Below, one piece after another: positions 1 to 8,135 of a stretch of DNA of 64,000 nt. How positions within the stretch are numbered: position 1 is the stretch's first letter; every line of letters starts with the position of its first letter. The notes under the pieces were generated by a model. It saw only the letters and a program-made list of their open reading frames with translations. It was not told the DNA's origin and did not search any database. Made by a program: the position numbers and the translations under genes. The DNA lies in NCBI GenBank assembly GCA_045630965.1, contig JAZQTU010000030.1, positions 93,077 through 157,076 of the forward strand. The letters run 5' to 3'. The stretch is from HGM04593 sp045630965 (GTDB taxonomy: Bacteria; Bacteroidota; Bacteroidia; Bacteroidales; Bacteroidaceae).

Positions 1-777
1 AATGCTGTATATATCGCCACCCCACCATCCTCACATGCAACATTTGCAATAATGGCAATGAAGGCCGGCAAGCCGGTGTATGTAGAGAAGCCTCTTGCAG
101 CGAGCTACGAGGATTGTACACGAATAAACCGTATTTCACGCGAAACGGGAGTCCCCTGTTTCGTGGCATACTACCGCCGATACCTGCCATACTTCATGAA
201 AGTTAAGGAGTTGTTGCCCCAGATTGGCAATGTGCTCAATGTACAGATACGTTTTGCCGTGCCACCGCGCGACCTTGACTACAACCGTGAGAACCTGCCA
301 TGGCGAGTTATACCGGACATTGCCGGTGGAGGATACTTCTATGACCTTGCTCCTCACCAGATTGACCTGCTTCAGGAGATGTTCGGCTGCATACTGCATG
401 TTGAAGGATTTGCTACAAACCGTGGAGGCATGTACAAAGCCGAAGATACTGTCAGCGCCTGTTTCAAGTTCGATTCCGGCATACCGGGTTCCGGTTCATG
501 GTGTTTCGTTTCGGACGAGTCTTCAAAAGAGGACCACATAGAGATTTTCGGCAGCAAAGGATGCATCAAGTTCTCGGTTTTTACATTCGAGCCAATAGAG
601 TTGCGTAATGCCGAAGGTACAAGACACTTCAACATCCCCAACCCGCCATATGTACAATTACCGCTCATCAGAAATATTGTAGAGCACCTGCAGGGAAAGG
701 GCACATGTACATGCGACAGCATAAGCGCTACACCAACAAACTGGGTTCTTGACAAGGTGCTTGGAAAAATCATATAA
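1..777 (+). CDS. Gfo/Idh/MocA family oxidoreductase (5' truncated)
   Basis: The frame is open from base 1, so the N-terminal half of the Rossmann domain lies outside the window. The visible part starts in the NAVYIATPPSSH strand-turn. It continues with the EKP motif (VYVEKPLA) that carries the conserved lysine of NAD(P)-dependent sugar and inositol dehydrogenases, then the C-terminal alpha/beta substrate domain with GGGYFYDLAPHQIDLL, whose His is expected near the active site. The protein ends at the TAA at 775-777. The family oxidises or reduces cyclic polyols and sugars, but the substrate cannot be told from this fragment. The DUF4421 gene starts one base after the stop, so the two are probably co-transcribed. 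Confidence 0.9.
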   Translation, partial: NAVYIATPPSSHATFAIMAMKAGKPVYVEKPLAASYEDCTRINRISRETGVPCFVAYYRRYLPYFMKVKELLPQIGNVLNVQIRFAVPPRDLDYNRENLPWRVIPDIAGGGYFYDLAPHQIDLLQEMFGCILHVEGFATNRGGMYKAEDTVSACFKFDSGIPGSGSWCFVSDESSKEDHIEIFGSKGCIKFSVFTFEPIELRNAEGTRHFNIPNPPYVQLPLIRNIVEHLQGKGTCTCDSISATPTNWVLDKVLGKII

Positions 778-778
778 A

Positions 779-1876
779 ATGGCGAAGAGCGGAATAAAAA
801 AGAGTGCCAAATTACACAAAAGAGCTTTTTGGGTTCTTCTGCTGTTGACAGCCATGCCTTTTTCATCAAAAGGCATGAATCATTATATGCAAGACTGCAT
901 TGAAAACCAGGAAACGGCTAATGTAAAGAAAAATAACCTCTTTTGGAAGGTTGTAAATTTTGTAGACAGGCTGATTGAACAGGACACCTTTTATGTATCC
1001 CCGAACAAATACAACCTGACAATTACTCCGCAATATACGTTCGGGTATGAATATTACCGTTTTGCAACAGAGGACAAAAAGCAGAGCATAACGATAAGCC
1101 CGACAACCAACAACAAGATTGGTGTAGGCTTCGGATGGAGATGGCTATCAGCCGGCTACAGTTTCACCCTTGACAATATACAGCCGGAGTTTGACATGGA
1201 GTTGAACCTCTACTGCTCAAGAGCCGGGCTGGAGCTGTTCTACCGTAAACGAAGTGACGGATTCAAGATACGTGGCCTCAAAGGCTTCTACGAAGACAAC
1301 AAACCTATCACAGGATATAATGCGGACTTCAACGGGCTGACTACTTCGCAGATTGGCGCCAATGCCTTTTATGTATTCAATTACAGGAAATTCTCTTTTC
1401 CTGCGGCATTCAGCCACTCCACAAACCAACGCGTAAATGCCGGCTCGTTCATTCTTGGATTGAGCTACAATGAGCAGAAGTTCATGTTCGACCACACACA
1501 GATTGACCCAAGAATAGAGTCACTGATGAGCCCTGAATTACGATTCAAGAATGTCGATTACAAGGATTTCAGTATCAGTTTCGGATACAGCTACAACTGG
1601 GTTTTTGCAAAGAATTTCGTTGCCAACATTTCGGCTTCACCGTCTGTAGGATACAAGAACACCTCGCTGAAGTTCTACAACAGCAAGGAGTTCATATCAA
1701 ATATCAATTTCGACCTTATATTGCGCCTGGCTCTGGTATACAACAACGGAAGGTACTACGCAGGAACATCACTTGTATCACACACCTATTCCTACAACAA
1801 GCCTTCGCTCTCCATCATCAACGGATTCGGATACCTCAAGGTTTATGCCGGCTTCAATTTCTGGCGCAAGAAGTGA
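779..1876 (+). CDS. DUF4421 family outer-membrane barrel protein
   Basis: This is a 365-residue protein. I chose ATG 779 (MAKSGIKK) over an in-frame TTG at 749 because the ATG directly follows the upstream stop. A hydrophobic segment at about residues 15-30 is a probable signal peptide. The body is rich in alternating aromatic/polar strands and contains the GFGWRWLSAGYSF stretch typical of DUF4421, a Bacteroidetes family of predicted outer-membrane beta-barrels with unknown function. The C-terminus ends in aromatic-rich strands (YAGFNFWRKK), as in barrel proteins. It probably shares a transcript with the preceding dehydrogenase and converges on the next gene with only six bases between the stops. 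Confidence 0.75.
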   Translation: MAKSGIKKSAKLHKRAFWVLLLLTAMPFSSKGMNHYMQDCIENQETANVKKNNLFWKVVNFVDRLIEQDTFYVSPNKYNLTITPQYTFGYEYYRFATEDKKQSITISPTTNNKIGVGFGWRWLSAGYSFTLDNIQPEFDMELNLYCSRAGLELFYRKRSDGFKIRGLKGFYEDNKPITGYNADFNGLTTSQIGANAFYVFNYRKFSFPAAFSHSTNQRVNAGSFILGLSYNEQKFMFDHTQIDPRIESLMSPELRFKNVDYKDFSISFGYSYNWVFAKNFVANISASPSVGYKNTSLKFYNSKEFISNINFDLILRLALVYNNGRYYAGTSLVSHTYSYNKPSLSIINGFGYLKVYAGFNFWRKK

Positions 1877-1882
1877 CATCTA

Positions 1883-3415
1883 TCAGAAACGGACACCGAT
1901 ACCGGCAACAACGGTATGCGCGTTGCTCCTTACCGATGCTCCAGGATTATAGACTTCCATATCATAATATGGGTAGAAGTCGGCCTTCTGTGTCTGGAAC
2001 ATGTACGCAATATCAAAATAGAACGACTTGGCGGCATATCCCAAACCTAATGTTGCGATATTCTTGCTATACTTGTTCATATAGTCTGTTGAGGTATCTG
2101 TTATGGCAGCATTGTCCATGAACTTGCACGCATCTTTGTTGAATGGCGCTGAGATATAGTTGTATCCTGCACGCAAAGCCACCTTCTTGATATTGAATTC
2201 AGCACCGGCACGCAGAGTGTGCTGCAGTTTCAGATTGTACATTATCTCCTCGTTCTGTGCCACACCCATGTCCGTCCTGTCCGAGAAGGAGGTTTTTGTA
2301 AGGTTTGAGTACTCATATTCGGCATTGAGCGCAAGGAAATTACCGAATGTATATGATGCAGCTGCGCCAAAACGCCAAGGGGTCTTCAATCGGTATGCAA
2401 TGCGCAAGCTCTCGCCATAACAATCTTCATTCAAAGTGCTGAACTCGCTGCCGCCAGGTCCAATCATTGTTGCCGAAGAGTAATCGGTCAACGAATAGGA
2501 TACAGGGGTGTGAACCGAAAAGGCAACTTTGAACGGTGAATACTTAAACGGGCGTACAATTGCACCGAGTTTGAAGTCTACTCCCGAACCGCTTACACTG
2601 TAGTCATTCTCAAGGGTATATATATAGCCGTAATCATCGCTTTCATAATATCTTGAATAACGCGAATAATCGACGATGTGAAACCCTAAAGTTGCACCTA
2701 TATATACACGATCCTCAATATTGAACGACAGGTTGATGTCTGTTACATTCACACCACCACGCTGTTCGGAATAGTATCCGGCATAGTTTGGATAGTACAC
2801 AACCTCTTCCTCTAATGGATGACCGCTGGGAAACACAAGAAAATTGCTGTCTGCATCACATATGTCAACATCTGCGGCAAGCAAAGCGAGCCAGTTGTGG
2901 TTGAAACTGCTGTATGAGTCGGCTGTAATTCCGTTAATATCAAAAGGCGAGCTCATATACAAGTCGTTTATAATATACTGCTGTGAAAAGCCGTCAGGGT
3001 TGCCACTCATATTGAAATTACCCCTCATATTACCTTTACGGCGATAGTTGATACCGAAGTTCACGAATTTAAGCGGTGATGCTTCAATTTCGTTGGCGAG
3101 CAGAAAGCCTACATTGCTAAGTTCTGTACCGTCATAACTCTTTTTTTCCATGTTACCCATGAAAGTTGCATTGCTGTTAACAATATCATAAGCACCGGAA
3201 ATGTAGAAGTCGTTAGAACGGTATACAGCAGTTCCGGCAGGGTTGGTTCCCATGACTGACAGGTTACCTCCAAGGGCACTCATAGAGCCGCCCATGCCGA
3301 CAAAACGTGCTGTACCGGCAGGATCATTATCAAGCAGATTTGTTATATTGTACATATTCTGCGAGTTGAGAGTCAAAGGCAGAATAAACAGAAGAGTATA
3401 TATTATACGTTTCAT
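1883..3415 (-). CDS. FadL/OmpP1-like outer-membrane protein
   Basis: This is a 510-residue protein with a signal peptide (MKRIIYTLLFILPLTLNSQ). After it comes the segment GTARFVGMGGSMSALGG followed by NPAGTAVYRS, the N-terminal pattern of the Bacteroidetes OmpP1/FadL/TodX-like barrel family, often labelled hemin receptor. The remainder is a run of amphipathic strands ending in phenylalanine (GVRF), the usual last-strand signature for BAM insertion. I took ATG 3415 rather than an upstream in-frame alternative because it starts the signal peptide directly. The ligand is unknown; family members carry hydrophobic compounds. It lies 42 bases downstream of the low-complexity gene on the same strand, so co-transcription is possible. 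Confidence 0.72.
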   Translation of the reverse strand: MKRIIYTLLFILPLTLNSQNMYNITNLLDNDPAGTARFVGMGGSMSALGGNLSVMGTNPAGTAVYRSNDFYISGAYDIVNSNATFMGNMEKKSYDGTELSNVGFLLANEIEASPLKFVNFGINYRRKGNMRGNFNMSGNPDGFSQQYIINDLYMSSPFDINGITADSYSSFNHNWLALLAADVDICDADSNFLVFPSGHPLEEEVVYYPNYAGYYSEQRGGVNVTDINLSFNIEDRVYIGATLGFHIVDYSRYSRYYESDDYGYIYTLENDYSVSGSGVDFKLGAIVRPFKYSPFKVAFSVHTPVSYSLTDYSSATMIGPGGSEFSTLNEDCYGESLRIAYRLKTPWRFGAAASYTFGNFLALNAEYEYSNLTKTSFSDRTDMGVAQNEEIMYNLKLQHTLRAGAEFNIKKVALRAGYNYISAPFNKDACKFMDNAAITDTSTDYMNKYSKNIATLGLGYAAKSFYFDIAYMFQTQKADFYPYYDMEVYNPGASVRSNAHTVVAGIGVRF

Positions 3416-3457
3416 GATTTTCGTGTTTTTCACATTGTTCAAATAGAGGCTGTCTCA

Positions 3458-4681
3458 TCAACGGCGTGCTCCGCTTCTTGCTCCCGAACTAGAGCGGGAA
3501 CTACCGCTGTTGCTACGCATGCTACCCGATGATGAACGGCTGCTTGAAGATGATGAACTGCGCTGGCGTGTAATGCTTGTGCTGCTTGGGCGGTTATATT
3601 CGCCACTTGAAGAACTTTTGCTACGGTAGTTGCTTCTGCTGTCACCATTCCTTGCCGGTTGCGAAGAGGTGTTACGCTGCTGGTTGGTACGTGCATTGGT
3701 TACTGCACCTCTCTGCTGGGAACTTCTTACATTGTTTGTATTTCCGCCGGAAACTGTTGTTGAACGGTTGGGCTGTTGTTTGCGTACACCCTGCACTGTT
3801 CCGTTGTTCTGACGGCTAGACGATGTACTTACCGAGCCACGCTCCACTGTCTGACGCTGAACGCCGGTTGCACGGGCATCATTCCTGCGACTTGTTGTGT
3901 TCACCTGGCCATTAGAACCGGCACGGACAGCCTGGTTGCCTGCAGGCCTTCCCGATACAGCATTGCCGCCACGGTTGGTAACTGCATTTCCGTTTACTCT
4001 ACCACCTCTTCCTGAACTGTTTGTAGAAACATTGGGTACTCTCTTGCTTGGATTGTTCACAGGAATATCGGTCTGTACCTTATGCTTTGGACGCCATGAG
4101 TTGTGTGCAATATAAGGAGGATAATAACCGCCATGAACATGATGATGGTTATTGTACCAGTGATATGAGGGATAGTGGTAGTTGTATCCCCAATAATAGT
4201 CGTTCCAATGGGCATATGGTCCGTAACATGTATTCCATGACCACCAGTTACTGTATGGTGTATACCCTATTCCGTGCCAGTAATAGAGAGGATTGTTATA
4301 TGTAGGGTATATGTCAACGGTATATCCATTGTCGTATATCATCCAGTCGTTTATACCGCAGTTGTATCGTAAGTCCCAATAGAGATTGCTGCCGAACAAC
4401 CTTCCCGGGCTGCGGAAACGTACAATGCGGGATGAATACATATAATCGTCATTGTCGTAGTATTCATAGGGCGCATTGGTGTAGTACACCTCTTCAGTGG
4501 CCTCCTCGGGAAGCACCTCGAAACACTCTACGTTGTCATACACATCGACAAAGCTGTTATCCATAGCACTGTTTTTCACAACTACCTTCTTTTCCTTTTT
4601 GGGAACAAAGTAGATATCGTCAATCTGTGCTGAGGCAACAAATGGGAATGACATTATCAATGCGAAAAGTAACTTTTTCAT
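3458..4681 (-). CDS. secreted low-complexity protein, aromatic then Ser/Arg rich
   Basis: This is a 407-residue protein of unknown function with a clear signal peptide (MKKLLFALIMSFPFVASAQ). Residues of about 20-100 form an ordinary acidic/basic region. A stretch near residues 100-190 is dominated by Tyr, Trp, His and Asn (YWHGIGYTPYSNWW, then a HHHVHGGYYPP segment). From about residue 200 to the end the chain is Ser, Arg, Asn and Gln rich with long serine runs and little hydrophobic content, so it is probably disordered. There is no catalytic motif I recognise. A terminator of the upstream ilv operon separates it from ilvC, so it is transcribed on its own or with the FadL-like gene. Confidence 0.7.
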   Translation of the reverse strand: MKKLLFALIMSFPFVASAQIDDIYFVPKKEKKVVVKNSAMDNSFVDVYDNVECFEVLPEEATEEVYYTNAPYEYYDNDDYMYSSRIVRFRSPGRLFGSNLYWDLRYNCGINDWMIYDNGYTVDIYPTYNNPLYYWHGIGYTPYSNWWSWNTCYGPYAHWNDYYWGYNYHYPSYHWYNNHHHVHGGYYPPYIAHNSWRPKHKVQTDIPVNNPSKRVPNVSTNSSGRGGRVNGNAVTNRGGNAVSGRPAGNQAVRAGSNGQVNTTSRRNDARATGVQRQTVERGSVSTSSSRQNNGTVQGVRKQQPNRSTTVSGGNTNNVRSSQQRGAVTNARTNQQRNTSSQPARNGDSRSNYRSKSSSSGEYNRPSSTSITRQRSSSSSSSRSSSGSMRSNSGSSRSSSGARSGARR

Positions 4682-4734
4682 GGCTATATATTTTTCCTGT
4701 TATTCACGATACGAAAGTAGTCACAATAAAATGC

Positions 4735-4776
4735 AAAAAACAGGGAAAATCCCTACAAAACAGAAGGATTTTCCCT
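4735..4776 (-). terminator. rho-independent terminator of the ilv operon
   Basis: An 11-bp inverted repeat (AGGGAAAATCC at 4742-4752 with GGATTTTCCCT at 4766-4776) is followed on the minus strand by a T run (complement of A4735-4740). It lies just past the ilvC stop codon and before the next minus-strand gene. Confidence 0.75.
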
Positions 4777-4829
4777 ATTTATCATTTATATGTTATGAAG
4801 GCAATTCTACGTTGCCTACATTGGTGATA

Positions 4830-5873
4830 TTACTTGTTTTCAGGACGAAGCTGACGAACGACCTCTGCTGTGCGCCACATTTCGCTTTCACGCAAAGCCT
4901 TCAACTCTTCGTTGAGTTTCTCACGATAGTCGGGCTGTGAGTTTGAATCGATAGACACCTGTGCTTCGTTACCGCTCTTTACAGATTCGTACAACTGATA
5001 CATAACAGGCTTGATTGCATCGTGGAAAGGAGTCATCCAGTCAAGAGCACCGCGCTGAGCTGTTGTTGAGCAGTTTGCATACATCCAGTCCATACCCTTT
5101 GCTGCAACAAGTGGCATAAGAGACTGAGTAAGCTCCTCAACTGTCTCATTGAATGCTTCTGAAGGTGTGTGACCGTTCTCACGGAGAACCTCATATTGTG
5201 CAAGGAAGAGACCCTGAACTGCGCCCATGAGTGAACCACGCTCACCTGTAAGGTCAGAAACAGCCTCACGCTGGAATGTGGTCTCAAAGAGATAACCTGA
5301 ACCGATACCTACTCCGAATGCCAATACACGCTCAAGTGCCTTACCTGTAGCGTCCTGATGTATTGCGTATGATGCGTTCAAACCACGTCCCTCGAGGAAC
5401 ATTGTACGCAAAGATGTACCAGAACCCTTTGGAGCAACCATAATTACGTCAACATCTGCTGGAGGAACAATACCTGTTCTGTCGTTCCAGTTGATACCGA
5501 AGCCGTGTGAGAAGTAAAGAGCCTTGCCAGTTGTCATGAAATCCTTGATTTTTGGCCATACTGCAATCTGAGCAGCATCTGACAACAACATGCAAACGAT
5601 TGTACCGCGCTGAGCTGCCTCCTCGATAGAGAAGAGTGTCTCACCTGGAACCCAACCGTCGATTACAGCCTTGTCATATGTTGCACCCTCACGCTGACCT
5701 ACGATTACATTGAAACCGTTGTCACGCAAGTTGCATGCCTGACCAGGACCCTGAACACCATAACCAAGAACTGCGATAACCTCATCTTTCAAAATTTCGC
5801 GAGCCTTCTCAAGTGGGAACTCGCTTGAAGTAATAACGTTCTCTATCACTCCACCAAAATTCATTTCTGCCAT
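4830..5873 (-). CDS. ilvC: ketol-acid reductoisomerase
   Basis: This 347-residue enzyme converts acetolactate or acetohydroxybutyrate to the dihydroxy acid using NADPH and magnesium, the second step of valine, leucine and isoleucine synthesis. The Rossmann glycine motif is GYGVQGPGQA at residues 37-46, slightly unlike the GYGSQGHA form common elsewhere. The C-terminal knotted domain carries the acidic metal ligands around SDLTGERGSLMGAVQG and the Glu-rich helix with EAFNETVEELTQ. The length is that of a class I enzyme. The ATG at 5873 lies six bases after the ilvN stop, so it is the last gene of ilvDBNC. Many Bacteroides place an acyl-ACP thioesterase gene between ilvN and ilvC; none is present here. 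Confidence 0.96.
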   Translation of the reverse strand: MAEMNFGGVIENVITSSEFPLEKAREILKDEVIAVLGYGVQGPGQACNLRDNGFNVIVGQREGATYDKAVIDGWVPGETLFSIEEAAQRGTIVCMLLSDAAQIAVWPKIKDFMTTGKALYFSHGFGINWNDRTGIVPPADVDVIMVAPKGSGTSLRTMFLEGRGLNASYAIHQDATGKALERVLAFGVGIGSGYLFETTFQREAVSDLTGERGSLMGAVQGLFLAQYEVLRENGHTPSEAFNETVEELTQSLMPLVAAKGMDWMYANCSTTAQRGALDWMTPFHDAIKPVMYQLYESVKSGNEAQVSIDSNSQPDYREKLNEELKALRESEMWRTAEVVRQLRPENK

Positions 5874-5879
5874 AATTAA

Positions 5880-6431
5880 TTATTTTTTTATTGGTTTTCT
5901 TTTATAGTCTTCATTGAAAAGCAGTTCTGTAAGATTCTCTATCGAATCGCGCGGAACAGCTACACGTCCCGACTTTACAAACTGTAACATACACTGCTGT
6001 GCCACAAACTCATTGTACAAATCTACAATGACTCCTGTTGAACCGGTCTTCTCCACAACGGTATAGTTCGCATTCATCTCTATCACATGCGCTCCGTTAT
6101 GACGTATCAGTTTCGATATCTTGTTATTCTCAAGAATCTTGGGAGTTGACAACTTGTAGAGTGCAACCTCCTGATAGAATATCTCACTGTCGACATAATA
6201 TTCAGCCTTGAGGACATCGACCTTCTTTTCGATACGCTTTGTCACCTTGTGTATCGAATCCTCTTCGCCCCATAGAGAGATTGTGTAACGGTGAACTCCC
6301 TCGACCGAAGATGATGACGCTGTAATGGTGTCGATGTTCATCATTCGGCGTGTGAACTCTGCCGTAACCTGATTCAACATACCGGCAATATTTTCGGTAT
6401 ATATGATAATTGTATATAGTTTCTTGTCCAT
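5880..6431 (-). CDS. ilvN: acetolactate synthase regulatory subunit
   Basis: This 183-residue small subunit binds the catalytic IlvB chain and confers feedback control by branched-chain amino acids. The N-terminal ACT domain (about residues 3-80) begins LYTIIIYTENIAGMLNQVTA, with the Gly-Met turn of the effector site. The second half matches the IlvN C-terminal domain (VIEMNANYTVVEKTG and following). The start ATG at 6431 is five bases after the ilvB stop and the gene ends six bases before ilvC, so the order is that of a single operon. The length is in the normal range for the family. Confidence 0.93.
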   Translation of the reverse strand: MDKKLYTIIIYTENIAGMLNQVTAEFTRRMMNIDTITASSSSVEGVHRYTISLWGEEDSIHKVTKRIEKKVDVLKAEYYVDSEIFYQEVALYKLSTPKILENNKISKLIRHNGAHVIEMNANYTVVEKTGSTGVIVDLYNEFVAQQCMLQFVKSGRVAVPRDSIENLTELLFNEDYKRKPIKK

Positions 6432-6436
6432 AGCGA

Positions 6437-8131
6437 TTATTCAAAAATCATTTCACTTACCGTAGCTCCCGGAGGCATCATCGGCATTACGTTGTCCTCC
6501 TCCTTGACCGCCACGTGCAACAGGAACGGACCAGAGGTTGAAAGCATCTCGCTGATAGCATCATCAAGTTCTGCACGCTCTATAACAAGGCGTGAAGGTA
6601 TACCGTAACCTTTTGCAATCAATGAGTAATCTGGGTTAAGCATTGGTGTCCATGAGTAGCGATGATCGAAGAAGAGCTCCTGCCACTGGCGTACATTGCC
6701 AAGGTAGTTGTTGTTCACAAGTATCATTTTCACACCTGTGCCCTGCTCCATGATTGTACCCAACTCCTGAATATTCATCTGGAAACCGCCGTCACCTGTA
6801 AAAAGACAGACCTCACGTTCGGGCATTGCCATCTTGGCACCTATCGCTGCCGGCAAGCCGTAACCCATTGTTCCCAAACCACCGGAAGTAAGGATGCTTC
6901 GCGGAAGAGTATATTTGAAGTAGCGCGATGACATCATCTGGTTCTGACCTACGTCGGTAACCAATATCGCACTGTTGTTGGTTGCTTCACTGACTTTGCG
7001 TGCAACCTCACCCATAAGCAATGGACCTTCAGCAGGATTCAAGGCATTCTTTCCAACCTTCTCATACTCTATTGCATTATATTCGGCAAAGCTCTTTATC
7101 CATTCGGAATGGTCACGCTGTTCAACAAGTTCTGTCAGCATGGGAAGTACCTCTTTACAGTCGCCTACGATAGGTACATTCACTGCCACATTCTTGTTTA
7201 TTTCGGCATGGTCAATGTCTATGTGTATAACCTTGGCCTGTTTTGCATATGTTGCAACGTTACCTGTCACACGGTCGCTGAAACGCATACCTACTGCTAT
7301 AAGCAGGTCGCACTGGTTGGTATTGTAGTTAGGACCGTAGTTTCCATGCATACCAAGCATACCGACACACATCGGGTGGTCGCTTGGCAAGGCAGACAAG
7401 CCCAACAATGTCTTTCCTACCGGAATGTTGGCCTTTTCGGCAAAGGCTTTCAACTCTTCATGAGCTTCGCCCAATTCAATACCCTGACCGACAATCATAA
7501 ACGGACGCTCTGCACTATTGATGAGCGCAGCAGCCTCCTCAATTGCCTTGCGGCATGGTGTTGGATAAGGAATATAGCTTCTTACAGAATCTACAACAGC
7601 CGGTTCATATTCAGTCATTGCAGTCTGTGCATTCTTGGTAAAGTCAAGCACAACCGGACCCGGACGTCCTGTACTGGCAATGTAGAAAGCGCGCGCAACA
7701 GCCCATGCCACATCCTCGGGACGACGTATCTGATAGCTCCATTTTGTAATAGGTTGGGTGATACCTACAAAGTCAATCTCCTGAAAGGCATCGGTACCCA
7801 ATACCGCACAACCTACCTGACCAGCAATTACCACAATTGGAGTACTGTCAAGCATTGCGTCACTTATACCGGTCAATGTATTTGTTGCACCCGGACCACT
7901 TGTTACGATTGACACACCAACCTTGCCTGAACTGCGGGCATATCCCTGCGCTGCATGCACTGCACCCTGCTCATGACGCACCAGCACCTGACGGAAATCG
8001 CTGCGATGGTCGTACATGGCATCGAATACCGGCATGATAGAGCCGCCGGGATAACCGAAGACTGTGTCAACACCTTCATTTATAAGAGAGCGCATCAACG
8101 CCTCTCCACCTGATATTATCTCTTTACTCAT
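6437..8131 (-). CDS. ilvB: acetolactate synthase catalytic subunit
   Basis: This 564-residue thiamine-diphosphate enzyme condenses pyruvate with pyruvate or 2-oxobutyrate. The catalytic glutamate lies in RHEQGAVHAAQGYA (about residue 54). The central domain contains the FAD-associated region, and the C-terminal domain has the cofactor motif GDGGFQ running to NNNYLGNVRQWQ. An in-frame TTG at 8143 would extend it into ilvD; I chose ATG 8131 (MSKEIISGGEAL) because it matches family N-termini and sits five bases after the ilvD stop. It pairs with the downstream ilvN subunit. Its ThDP need links it to the thiamine salvage operon elsewhere in the window, but only metabolically. Confidence 0.95.
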   Translation of the reverse strand: MSKEIISGGEALMRSLINEGVDTVFGYPGGSIMPVFDAMYDHRSDFRQVLVRHEQGAVHAAQGYARSSGKVGVSIVTSGPGATNTLTGISDAMLDSTPIVVIAGQVGCAVLGTDAFQEIDFVGITQPITKWSYQIRRPEDVAWAVARAFYIASTGRPGPVVLDFTKNAQTAMTEYEPAVVDSVRSYIPYPTPCRKAIEEAAALINSAERPFMIVGQGIELGEAHEELKAFAEKANIPVGKTLLGLSALPSDHPMCVGMLGMHGNYGPNYNTNQCDLLIAVGMRFSDRVTGNVATYAKQAKVIHIDIDHAEINKNVAVNVPIVGDCKEVLPMLTELVEQRDHSEWIKSFAEYNAIEYEKVGKNALNPAEGPLLMGEVARKVSEATNNSAILVTDVGQNQMMSSRYFKYTLPRSILTSGGLGTMGYGLPAAIGAKMAMPEREVCLFTGDGGFQMNIQELGTIMEQGTGVKMILVNNNYLGNVRQWQELFFDHRYSWTPMLNPDYSLIAKGYGIPSRLVIERAELDDAISEMLSTSGPFLLHVAVKEEDNVMPMMPPGATVSEMIFE

Positions 8132-8135
8132 AAAT

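Noticed and set aside
7109..7912. 267-codon open frame on the plus strand
   Set aside because: It is antisense to ilvB over its whole length, starts and ends at arbitrary places and is rich in Cys, His and Thr as expected from reading a conserved gene backwards.
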